DNA of 22,577 nt from a virus, in IMG/VR virus record IMGVR_UViG_3300022910_000021, positions 1 through 22,577 of that record. One strand, written 5' to 3'. The notes beneath the pieces were generated by a model, which was not told the origin of the DNA, searched no databases, and saw nothing but the letters and a program-made list of their open reading frames with translations. Each line of letters starts with the position of its first letter. Within the stretch, counting starts at the first letter, position 1. Of this stretch, positions 1 through 3,846 are shown in pieces. The position numbers were made by a program, and so were the translations under genes.

Positions 1-1
1 G

Positions 2-109
2 AAGGTCGTCCCGATTTATCCGAAAAACTATGGCTGGTACCGCAAGTCAGCGTACGACTACGTACAGATGCACAAGAACAACTCTCACCTACTGGAGGAA
101 CTGACGTGA
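2..109 (+). CDS. 3' end of an unrecognised phage protein (partial)
   Basis: An open frame runs from the left edge to a TGA at 107-109, giving 35 residues with no start in view. The tail is aromatic and basic (Trp, several Tyr and Lys) and ends in Leu-Glu-Glu-Leu-Thr. The TGA overlaps the GTG start of the next gene (106-108), and that gene's GGAGG ribosome site (93-97) lies inside this frame. This is the usual packing of co-transcribed phage genes and supports it being real coding. Too little is visible to assign a family. Confidence 0.6.
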   Translation, partial: KVVPIYPKNYGWYRKSAYDYVQMHKNNSHLLEELT

Positions 110-633
110 GCTACACCGCAGAAGACATTGCCAACCTGATGATTGGCAACCGAATCAGTGTTGACGACATCAGCGAAGCGCTGGACGGAAAGGTCGGCAA
201 GACCTTGAACATCATCGACGAGCCCAAGCCCGACTTCGAAAGCTTCACCGCGAAGGATCTGGAGGAGTACTTCAACCAGGAGAACCTGCTCGAAGATGGC
301 TGGGGTGAGCTGAGCTACAGCCTGAAGAACGAGCAGACCTACGACTACGAGGAGGGCAAGTACGCTCCGCTCAAGCCCTTCGTCCACGGCAAGGTCGAGG
401 TTGCTGACGACGAGGAGACTGGCGGCAAAGGCAGCCAGGAGGACATCTACGTGGTGTTCTCGGTGGAGGATGTTCACGGGAACGCGAGCGATACCGTGCC
501 GCCTCGCAAGCGGTACTTCATGAAGACCGGCTACTACCTGAGCTACGACGGTTCGAACTGGGACGGGGACTTCATCGAAGTCTTCCCGAAGCAGAAGGAG
601 ATCACGGTCTGGGTCACGAAGAAGTTCGCATGA
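106..633 (+). CDS. Hypothetical acidic phage protein, 175 aa
   Basis: Starts at GTG 106 with a well-placed GGAGG at 93-97 and overlaps the preceding stop by 4 bases. The product is acidic and soluble, with no membrane segment or signal peptide. Residues 1-30 look helical (MSYTAEDIANLMIGN...). Residues 95-175 alternate short charged and aromatic stretches, consistent with a small beta domain (YFMKTGYYLSYDGSNWDGDF near 140-160). No catalytic motif or metal site is visible. It is the largest gene of the left plus-strand cluster and heads the run of micro-genes. I do not recognise the family; real coding is well supported by the ribosome site and overlaps at both ends. Confidence 0.85.
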   Translation: MSYTAEDIANLMIGNRISVDDISEALDGKVGKTLNIIDEPKPDFESFTAKDLEEYFNQENLLEDGWGELSYSLKNEQTYDYEEGKYAPLKPFVHGKVEVADDEETGGKGSQEDIYVVFSVEDVHGNASDTVPPRKRYFMKTGYYLSYDGSNWDGDFIEVFPKQKEITVWVTKKFA

Positions 634-755
634 CGCCGATGAAAATTGACGGAGGTTGGCAGTGCCCGTCGTGCGGGCATAAGTTCCGTGGCAAGGGCGA
701 CTGCCAGGACCACATCAACACGGTGTGCAAGGGCCAGCCTGACAGGAGCTACTGA
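630..755 (+). CDS. Single zinc-finger micro-protein, 41 aa (C2HC)
   Basis: ATG 630 overlaps the previous stop (631-633), and its TGA (753-755) overlaps the next ATG. The product carries one compact metal site: C12-P-S-C15, then H28 and C33 (CPSCGHKF...DHINTVC), a CX2C-X12-HX4C finger on a basic background. Nothing lies outside the finger except short tails. Single-finger proteins of this size can bind nucleic acid or another protein; the specific role is unknown. The same module recurs in at least four nearby genes. Coding is supported by the conserved Cys/His spacing and the overlaps; the ribosome site is weak. Confidence 0.75.
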   Translation: MTPMKIDGGWQCPSCGHKFRGKGDCQDHINTVCKGQPDRSY

Positions 756-859
756 TGACCTTGGACCCGAACGATCCGGACACGGCGAGATGGTGCGCGC
801 TGATCTTCGTGATCAGCGCCACCCTGTTCATCTGGGGAGCGTACGAGTTGTGGTTGTAG
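755..859 (+). CDS. Tiny predicted single-pass membrane protein, 34 aa
   Basis: ATG 755 overlaps the previous TGA (ATGA-type junction), and AGGAG lies about 7 bases upstream. A polar N-terminus (MTLDPNDPDTARW) precedes one hydrophobic segment (CALIFVISATLFIWGAY), which would place the N-terminus and the few C-terminal residues on opposite sides of the membrane. No family is recognised. Coding is supported by the ribosome site and the junctions on both sides; at this size a chance frame cannot be excluded. Confidence 0.6.
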   Translation: MTLDPNDPDTARWCALIFVISATLFIWGAYELWL

Positions 860-1272
860 AACCGGAGATCACCAAGTTCACCAGGCTGATGCTCAGCCAG
901 GGTTATGCCATGACCGACTTCGGCTGGGCCGCCCCTCCGAAGGAGGCGCTACCTGTGACGGTCACCATGTTCGAGGGCATCCAGCTTCGCAACGTCCACG
1001 ACTGGCGTCAGTGCCAGCCGGAGGATGGTTTTTACAAGCGGACCTGTGTCATCCATCGGCCGACGCCGCATCGAATGCGGCTCTGGCCTTTGACCTGGCG
1101 TGACGATCGTGGTATCTTCGAGAGGCATTGCAAGCACGGGATCGGTCACCCCGATCCCGATCAGATTCCTTATTGGGAATCTGTCGGCAGGTCGACTGAG
1201 GCAATACACGGATGTGATGGCTGCTGTGGGATTCGGAATGAAGGTAAAGAAATGCAGAATGCCGGGGTGTGA
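850..1272 (+). CDS. Hypothetical Cys/His-rich phage protein, 140 aa
   Basis: The open frame extends upstream to 646, but GTG 850 is preferred. It sits just before the previous gene's stop and has GGGGAG about 11 bases upstream; longer versions would cover two well-supported micro-genes. The C-terminal half holds HCKHGIGHPDPDQIPYW (about residues 94-110) and then HGCDGCCG (about 122-129), which look like a metal or redox cluster. From memory, the HGIGHPDPD and HGCDGCC signatures recur together in small proteins of actinobacteriophages, with no function I can name. Its last codons (1238-1272) are overlapped in other frames by the next two genes. Confidence 0.8.
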   Translation: MVVEPEITKFTRLMLSQGYAMTDFGWAAPPKEALPVTVTMFEGIQLRNVHDWRQCQPEDGFYKRTCVIHRPTPHRMRLWPLTWRDDRGIFERHCKHGIGHPDPDQIPYWESVGRSTEAIHGCDGCCGIRNEGKEMQNAGV

Positions 1273-1345
1273 TTTCGAGACGTTCGACTCCAGCATTCTG
1301 TACAACCACTACCGAGACGTTCACGGGAGAACCAGAAATTCCTAA
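1238..1345 (+). CDS. Single C2H2 zinc-finger micro-protein, 35 aa
   Basis: ATG 1238 lies inside the end of the previous gene. The product is almost all finger: C6-X4-C11-X12-H24-X4-H29 (CRMPGCDFETFDSSILYNHY..VH), with Phe and Leu at the positions expected for a C2H2 core, flanked by basic tails (MKVKK, GRTRNS). It differs from its C2HC neighbours in ending in His rather than Cys. The stop is TCC TAA G, and the downstream zinc ribbon is in the +1 frame (see findings). DNA or RNA binding is plausible but inferred. Confidence 0.65.
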   Translation: MKVKKCRMPGCDFETFDSSILYNHYRDVHGRTRNS

Positions 1346-1433
1346 GGAGTCTGACTACAAGTACTGCTGGCTCTGTGGTGGTAAGATGCACTGGGCCAAG
1401 GTCCAGTGTCCGAAGTGCGGAGCTAAGCAATAG
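1269..1433 (+). CDS. Zinc-ribbon micro-protein, 54 aa (start uncertain)
   Basis: The C-terminal part reads YCWLCGGKMHWAKVQCPKCG, two CX2C knuckles 15 residues apart, a clear zinc ribbon ending at TAG 1431-1433. The only ordinary upstream start in frame is GTG 1269, which overlaps the TGA of the 140-aa gene in a GTGA junction. That start forces residues 2-25 or so to be an unremarkable Thr/Ser-rich stretch antiphase to the C2H2 gene. A strong AAGGAG at 1344-1349 has no ATG, GTG or TTG at the right distance. The real N-terminus may come from +1 frameshifting out of the C2H2 gene or from a rare start codon. Confidence 0.45.
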   Translation: MISRRSTPAFCTTTTETFTGEPEIPKESDYKYCWLCGGKMHWAKVQCPKCGAKQ

Positions 1434-1448
1434 CCACCGGAGGATCCA

Positions 1449-1559
1449 ATGGGCAAGCACGCAGTGCACCGCTGCGACATCTGCAAAAACTACGAGACAA
1501 CCAACTGGGGAGCGCTGATGGCCCACCAGGCCATCTGCCGGGGAAGACGGAGGTCGTGA
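1449..1559 (+). CDS. Single zinc-finger micro-protein, 36 aa (C2HC)
   Basis: ATG 1449 has a strong ribosome site, GGAGG at 1439-1443, five bases upstream. The finger is C9-D-I-C12 ... H26-Q-A-I-C30 (CDICKNYETTNWGALMAHQ), followed by an Arg-rich tail RGRRRS. The pattern CX2C-X13-HX3C and the following RG closely parallel the 41- and 34-residue fingers in the same cluster, suggesting common descent. Unlike most neighbours it does not overlap the gene before it. Likely a nucleic-acid or protein-binding micro-protein; the role is not known. Confidence 0.75.
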   Translation: MGKHAVHRCDICKNYETTNWGALMAHQAICRGRRRS

Positions 1560-1560
1560 A

Positions 1561-1653
1561 GTGAAGTGTCCAAACGGCTGCGGTGCCGAACTGAAGACGA
1601 TGGAAGATGCACGAGTCCATCTGACGGACAAGTGCCCGAAGCGGAAGAAGTAA
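1561..1653 (+). CDS. Single zinc-finger micro-protein, 30 aa
   Basis: GTG 1561 has GGAGG at 1549-1553, inside the end of the previous gene and 7 bases from the start. The 30 residues hold C3-P-N-G-C7 and then H20-L-T-D-K-C25 (KCPNGCGAELKTMEDA..H), a finger with one extra residue in each knuckle compared with its neighbours, followed by a Lys/Arg tail. It is one of the shortest genes here, and the finger accounts for nearly all of it. Coding is supported by the ribosome site and metal-ligand spacing. Function unknown. Confidence 0.65.
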   Translation: MKCPNGCGAELKTMEDARVHLTDKCPKRKK

Positions 1654-1657
1654 GGCG

Positions 1658-1801
1658 ATGGGGTTTTTTGACGGACTGGGCGAGGGCAGGGTAAAGTGTT
1701 CTCACTGCCGAAACCTGGTCACCAGAAAAGGCAAGGAAATTCACGACAAGCAATTCAAGAAGCTGGGCTACTGCCCACCACTGGAATGGGAGAAGAAATA
1801 A
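1658..1801 (+). CDS. Small basic protein with CX2C knuckle, 47 aa
   Basis: ATG 1658 begins 4 bases after the previous stop, and the TAA overlaps the next ATG by one base (1801). The sequence begins MGFFDGLGEGRV, then KCSHCRN (C14, C17), a Lys-rich centre and a lone C39 in GYCPPLEW. The knuckle with H30 and C39 could make a CX2C-H-C metal site like the other micro-proteins, with a longer gap. The MGFFDGLG opening resembles short phage proteins that begin with an amphipathic segment. No function can be assigned. Confidence 0.65.
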   Translation: MGFFDGLGEGRVKCSHCRNLVTRKGKEIHDKQFKKLGYCPPLEWEKK

Positions 1802-1896
1802 TGGCCAAAGGCGACAGGCTCGGTGGAGGATGGACTACTCTTGACCCGAAGACGGGCAAGACGGAGCCGCGCAAGCCGGACAAGAAGGGAAAGTAA
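1801..1896 (+). CDS. Small Lys/Gly/Pro-rich protein, 31 aa
   Basis: ATG 1801 shares one base with the preceding stop, has GGGAG a short way upstream, and its TAA shares one base with the next ATG at 1896. The protein is basic and probably unstructured: a Gly-rich turn (RLGGGWTTLDPKTGK) followed by a KPDKKGK tail. No cysteines, no membrane segment and no recognised domain. The A-of-ATG overlaps at both ends argue that it is translated as part of the chain. Confidence 0.55.
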   Translation: MAKGDRLGGGWTTLDPKTGKTEPRKPDKKGK

Positions 1897-2054
1897 TGGG
1901 ACTGCTTGATTTCTTCTTCGGTAATTCGGCTAGGATCGAAGAGCCCACGGCTCGGCCCATGCCGTCGTACTGGTGGGACGGGGACAACGGCCTGCGTGAA
2001 GACGCGACCGACGAAGGCAACACAGACACAAGCTTCCTCGGTCTGTTCAAATGA
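1896..2054 (+). CDS. Small acidic protein, 52 aa
   Basis: ATG 1896 overlaps the previous TAA, and its TGA (2052-2054) overlaps the next ATG (2051). The product opens with a hydrophobic amphipathic stretch (MGLLDFFFGN), followed by an acidic, Pro/Trp-containing middle (PMPSYWWDGDNG) and a hydrophobic end (FLGLFK). The opening resembles that of the 47-aa neighbour (MGFFDGLG), so both may carry a short membrane-associating or protein-binding segment. No family recognised; coding is supported mainly by gene packing. Confidence 0.55.
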   Translation: MGLLDFFFGNSARIEEPTARPMPSYWWDGDNGLREDATDEGNTDTSFLGLFK

Positions 2055-2143
2055 CCTGCTCCTGCGGCGTTGACTTCAGAACGCAGTGGGCATTGGATGC
2101 CCACAAGAAGATCATGCTGAAGCTCTACGGAGAGAAGCGCTGA
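2051..2143 (+). CDS. Micro-protein with reduced zinc-finger-like motif, 30 aa
   Basis: ATG 2051 sits in an ATGA overlap with the previous stop, and TGA 2141-2143 overlaps the next ATG. The sequence MTCSCGVDFRTQWALDAHKK keeps the look of the neighbouring fingers (Cys pair, aromatic, Leu, then His). The Cys pair is CXC rather than CX2C and the fourth ligand is missing. It is either a degenerate member of the finger family or a site needing a partner. The tail is basic. Ribosome site weak, so translation may depend on coupling. Confidence 0.55.
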   Translation: MTCSCGVDFRTQWALDAHKKIMLKLYGEKR

Positions 2144-2247
2144 TGAAGGGTCCGTGGCACACAGTCCAGTGCGCTACCTGCGGCGACAGGTTTACCTTCG
2201 CCGAACTGTCCGATCACATCAAGCAATGTCCTGGGAGGACGAAGTAA
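2143..2247 (+). CDS. Single zinc-finger micro-protein, 34 aa (C2HC)
   Basis: ATG 2143 overlaps the previous stop by one base with GGAGAG upstream, and the TAA overlaps the next ATG (2247). The finger is C10-A-T-C13 ... H25-I-K-Q-C29 (CATCGDRFTFAELSDHIKQC), nearly the same layout as the 41-aa finger at 630-755 (CPSCGHKF ... DHINTVC). The shared C-G-x-x-F and D-H-I elements make the two likely paralogues. Short basic tails flank the finger. A role in binding host or phage nucleic acid or protein is inferred only. Confidence 0.75.
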   Translation: MKGPWHTVQCATCGDRFTFAELSDHIKQCPGRTK

Positions 2248-2354
2248 TGGCGAACGACACGAACAACAAGCGTGGAGCTACTGCTGGTAGTTCCACGGCC
2301 CAGCAGACCATCGTAGGCACTGCGAAGACCATCGCAGCAGTGAAGAAGGGGTAG
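2247..2354 (+). CDS. Small Ala/Thr-rich protein, 35 aa
   Basis: ATG 2247 overlaps the previous stop by one base, with GGGAGG about 9 bases upstream. The product begins MANDTNNKRG, then a Ser/Thr/Ala-rich central part likely to form one helix (STAQQTIVGTAKTIAAV), and ends KKG. No cysteines and no continuous membrane segment. No family recognised. Support comes from the good ribosome site and position within the coupled series. Confidence 0.55.
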   Translation: MANDTNNKRGATAGSSTAQQTIVGTAKTIAAVKKG

Positions 2355-2356
2355 CA

Positions 2357-2506
2357 GTGGCTGGAGAGCAGTGGCGCAAGGACGAGGAAGCTGCCAAGAA
2401 GCGCGCTGATAGCGCGGCGAAGGCCAAGCGCGAGGTCGAGAAGGTGGGTCGCGAGGCCCTGGAGAAGCTGAAGAGGTCGAAGCGTCGCGAGGGTGACGAG
2501 AAGTAG
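2357..2506 (+). CDS. Small highly charged helical protein, 49 aa
   Basis: GTG 2357 follows the previous stop by two bases, with AAGGGG in reach as a ribosome site. Almost the entire product is Lys/Arg/Glu/Ala and would form one long charged helix or coiled coil (EEAAKKRADSAAKAKREVEK). It is the last protein gene of the plus-strand cluster; the tRNA-like region begins within about 15 bases of its TAG. Such composition fits a nucleic-acid-associated peptide, but no family is recognised. Confidence 0.6.
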   Translation: MAGEQWRKDEEAAKKRADSAAKAKREVEKVGREALEKLKRSKRREGDEK

Positions 2507-2520
2507 CGTTTCCCTGAGCG

Positions 2521-2610
2521 GGTAGCGTATGGTACAGTTCTACTGCAACGAAAGCTTGACGCTCAGCTCCCTACGAACCGGGTCGCTACCGGCTAGCGGA
2601 GCAGCGTCAA
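2521..2610 (+). ncRNA. Structured RNA, possible degenerate tRNA with a competing hairpin
   Basis: Two alternative folds are visible. First, 2521-2527 (GGTAGCG) pairs perfectly with 2584-2590 (CGCTACC) at the spacing of a tRNA acceptor stem, followed by TA as at tRNA positions 8-9, and a TACGAAC stretch sits where a T-loop would be. The T-stem and D arm are poor. Second, TTGACGC (2556-2562) pairs with GCGTCAA (2604-2610), enclosing GCTCC/GGAGC and an inner CCGG/CCGG hairpin, a long near-continuous stem. The folds exclude each other. It could be a tRNA relic, a small regulatory RNA or a processing signal. No protein gene is seen here. Confidence 0.3.
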
Positions 2611-2662
2611 CGGGTGGTAAGCTCAAGCCGTAGCCAATGGGCAAGCGGTATGAGAGCCACTC

Positions 2663-2733
2663 AGGGTGGTAGCTCAATGGTAGAGCTTGGTCCGAGAAGG
2701 ACCAGGATCCGGGTTCGAGCCCCGGCCACCCAC
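2663..2733 (+). tRNA. tRNA-like gene with closed 5-base anticodon loop
   Basis: Acceptor GGTGG-type stem 2663-2669/2726-2732 (only the 1:72 A-A pair fails), TA at 8-9, D stem GCTC/GAGC (2672-2675/2683-2686) with GG in the loop, anticodon stem TGGTC/GACCA (2688-2692/2700-2704), T stem CCGGG/CCCGG and T-loop TTCGAGC (2714-2720). All are well-formed. The anticodon loop 2693-2699 is CGAGAAG: position 33 is G, not the near-universal U, and C32 can pair with G38 to leave a GAGAA pentaloop. Read at 34-36 the anticodon would be AGA, but there is no class II variable arm for Ser. No CCA is encoded. Decoding ability is doubtful. Confidence 0.6.
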
Positions 2734-2779
2734 GGGGAGAGAGGAACGGGGTCAGTACCCGAGCCAGGCGGCTTCGGCC

Positions 2780-2871
2780 ATGCGGCGCTTGGTGTAATGG
2801 TTAGCATACTCTCCCGTGGTTCAGGTTAGTCCGTCCCGCTTGCGACGGACCAGGGCAGCAACCTGGCGGCG
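2780..2871 (+). ncRNA. Hairpin-rich RNA with tRNA 5'-half-like start
   Basis: GGTGTAATGGTTAGCAT at 2791-2807 looks like a tRNA D arm, and the sequence before it could be an acceptor strand. No matching anticodon 3' strand or TTCRA T-loop follows. Instead there is a perfect 7-bp hairpin (GTCCGTC 2829-2835 / GACGGAC 2844-2850, 8-base loop), then CCAGG/CCTGG (2850-2854/2862-2866) with a 7-base loop GCAGCAA at T-arm spacing. CAGGTT (2822-2827) can also pair with AACCTG (2860-2865) around the hairpin. It may be a rearranged class II tRNA, a broken tRNA or an unrelated small RNA. Confidence 0.3.
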
Positions 2872-2894
2872 TGGTAGCCGTCGAATAGCTGGTA

Positions 2895-2970
2895 GCTTCG
2901 TTAGCTCAGTGGAGAGAGCGCTGGCGGTCTAAACCCTCAGAGGCGCCAGGTTCGATTCCTGGACGGAGCA
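2895..2970 (+). tRNA. tRNA-like gene with enlarged 10-base anticodon loop
   Basis: Acceptor GCTTCGT 2895-2901 pairs with ACGGAGC 2963-2969 (one G-U), TA at 8-9, D stem GCTC/GAGC (2904-2907/2916-2919) with GG in the loop, T stem CCAGG/CCTGG around TTCGATT (2951-2957), discriminator A2970. Between them the anticodon arm is three bases too long: CTGGC 2921-2925 and CTCAG 2936-2940 frame a 10-base segment GGTCTAAACC, which can itself close as GGT/ACC with a CTAA tetraloop. If a 7-base loop GTCTAAA forms, the anticodon would read CTA (amber), but the supporting stem would then be poor. No CCA encoded. Confidence 0.6.
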
Positions 2971-3039
2971 CGGAAGCCCAGATCGAGTGTGATGAACTCG
3001 GGAGTAAGGGGTTTCTGGCGAAGGCTCATCACCTTCGCC

Positions 3040-3114
3040 GCTACTGTAGCTCAGCCCGGTAGAGCGCCCGACGTGGAGTCGGGAGGATCGTGGGTTCAAA
3101 TCCCACCAGTAGCA
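3040..3114 (+). tRNA. tRNA-like gene with closed 5-base anticodon loop (TGG if read)
   Basis: The best-formed tRNA here: acceptor GCTACTG 3040-3046/CAGTAGC 3107-3113 (7/7), TA, D stem GCTC/GAGC with CCGG in the loop, anticodon stem CCCGA/TCGGG (3067-3071/3079-3083), T stem GTGGG/CCCAC with TTCAAAT loop (3095-3101), discriminator A3114, no CCA. The anticodon loop 3072-3078 is CGTGGAG. Positions 34-36 read TGG (Pro), but position 33 is G instead of U, and C32-G38 can pair, giving a GTGGA pentaloop. Everything except the loop looks functional. The plus-strand frame through it translates as a typical spurious tRNA peptide. Confidence 0.7.
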
Positions 3115-3121
3115 CTGCGGT

Positions 3122-3215
3122 CGAGCGTCCGTTATCGCTCAGGATGGCAACCTCTCTTGGTGCACCAAGGGGAATCAGCCGGTAGGCCGGAGGGGTTCAA
3201 GGCCCCCGTGCTCCT
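3122..3215 (+). ncRNA. Class II tRNA-like RNA with sealed anticodon arm
   Basis: A T-arm is clear: AGGGG 3191-3195, loop TTCAAGG 3196-3202, CCCCC 3203-3207, preceded by a variable-arm hairpin CCGG/CCGG (3179-3182/3187-3190). GAGCGT (3123-3128) can pair with GTGCTC (3208-3213) as a 6-bp acceptor with two wobbles. In the anticodon-arm position is an 8-bp hairpin TCTCTTGG 3153-3160 / CCAAGGGG 3165-3172 capped only by TGCA, so no 7-base loop is available. The D arm is long and irregular, and GAGCG/CGCTC (3123-3127/3136-3140) is a competing hairpin. A degenerate Ser/Leu-type tRNA or tRNA mimic is possible. Confidence 0.35.
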
Positions 3216-3224
3216 CGGAGTATT

Positions 3225-3245
3225 GGCGTGGTTCGAGGCCGCGCC
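3225..3245 (+). other. T-arm-like hairpin (7 bp, TTCGAGG loop)
   Basis: GGCGTGG 3225-3231 pairs with CCGCGCC 3239-3245 (one G-U) around TTCGAGG, a typical T-loop sequence. No acceptor or anticodon arm fits around it. Just beyond, CGCAGT (3252-3257) can pair with ACTGCG at 3114-3119, which would enclose the whole 3114-3257 stretch. It looks like a solitary T-arm remnant or a domain of a larger RNA. Confidence 0.35.
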
Positions 3246-3322
3246 CGGGTACGCAGTTCGCTACATCTGAAAAGGAGAGTCCCCCTCCTGCTCAACTGAG
3301 TAAGATGCAAGCTGAACGCCAA

Positions 3323-3358
3323 AAAGCCCCGGCCTCCCATTAGGGAGGCCGGGGCTTT
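3323..3358. terminator. Strong symmetric (bidirectional) intrinsic terminator
   Basis: A perfect 16-bp inverted repeat, AAAGCCCCGGCCTCCC (3323-3338) and its complement (3343-3358), around an ATTA loop. On the plus strand the stem ends in TTT after the RNA cluster; on the minus strand the run of five A at 3321-3325 gives a U-tract. It lies where the plus-strand micro-gene/RNA cluster meets the end of the long minus-strand late operon, so it can stop transcription from both sides. The stretch 3246-3322 holds only this and a weak AGGAG/CTCCT hairpin. Confidence 0.92.
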
Positions 3359-3373
3359 GGGTAGTGCTAGGTA

Positions 3374-3826
3374 CTACGCTTCGCCGAGAACCTTGGCGAA
3401 CTCCTCGTCCACGACGCCCGTAGGCGTCAGGCCGTGCTGGGACTGGAAGCGCCTGACGGCGTCCACGACCTCAGGAGTCCAGACGTCTGTGTTCGCGTCC
3501 AGGGCGAGGCGTCCCCGCAGTAACCGGACGTCCTCGCCGAAGTAGTCGAAGACGTCCTCCGGACGCAGTTCCAGCTTGTACCATTCCGGGACCAGGCCAG
3601 CGCGGCTGGCCTGGGTTTCACCGAGCACACCAGCGAGCTCGTCGTTCACTTCACCGAGGCTGGCCTTCGAGTTCTTGGTAGACATAGCTCTGATCATTCC
3701 TTCGCATGTGCGGTCATAGGAGCCAGGGCCAAGCCCAAGCTTGCGCCGGACGATGTCGACGTCCGGTCCGGTCATTCCCCTGGTGATGGTTCTATAGAAC
3801 CAATGGGGCAAGGTCTCACTAGTCAT
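3374..3826 (-). CDS. Peptidoglycan-binding-like phage protein, 150 aa
   Basis: The C-terminal half (about residues 98-146) reads like a peptidoglycan-binding type 1 repeat: DVRLLRGRLAL..., then a helix AVRRFQSQHGLTPTGVVDEE, the usual xxVxxFQxxxGLxxxGxVxxxT/E pattern. Residues 18-48 (GMTGPDVDIVRRKLGL) look like the first half of a second, incomplete repeat. No catalytic domain is present, so this is a binding module only. It is the last gene of the minus-strand block, right before the terminator. It could anchor the virion to the cell wall, assist lysis, or be structural. ATG 3826 has a weak ribosome site. Confidence 0.8.
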   Translation of the reverse strand: MTSETLPHWFYRTITRGMTGPDVDIVRRKLGLGPGSYDRTCEGMIRAMSTKNSKASLGEVNDELAGVLGETQASRAGLVPEWYKLELRPEDVFDYFGEDVRLLRGRLALDANTDVWTPEVVDAVRRFQSQHGLTPTGVVDEEFAKVLGEA

Positions 3827-3846
3827 ACGCTAAACGCCTTAAGGTC

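Noticed and set aside
646-849. Upstream extension of the 140-aa gene
   Set aside because: Would overlap two coupled micro-genes in full; the added part is Arg/Thr/Ser-rich with no features, and GTG 850 has a better context.
2614-2829. Plus-strand open frame covering the tRNA at 2663
   Set aside because: Runs through a tRNA and hairpins, with no ribosome site.
2815-2870. Signal recognition particle RNA
   Set aside because: GCAGCAACC looks similar, but the conserved GGAAG-type apical loop of the SRP RNA is absent.
2989-3270. Plus-strand open frame covering the tRNA at 3040
   Set aside because: Its VAQPGRAPD...SWVQIPP stretch is the familiar spurious translation of a tRNA gene.
2780-3300. Split, permuted or intron-containing tRNA made from the 2780 half and later sequence
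   Set aside because: GGAGAGT at 3274 complements ACTCTCC at 2809, but no T-loop or acceptor strand follows it, and no group I intron core was seen.
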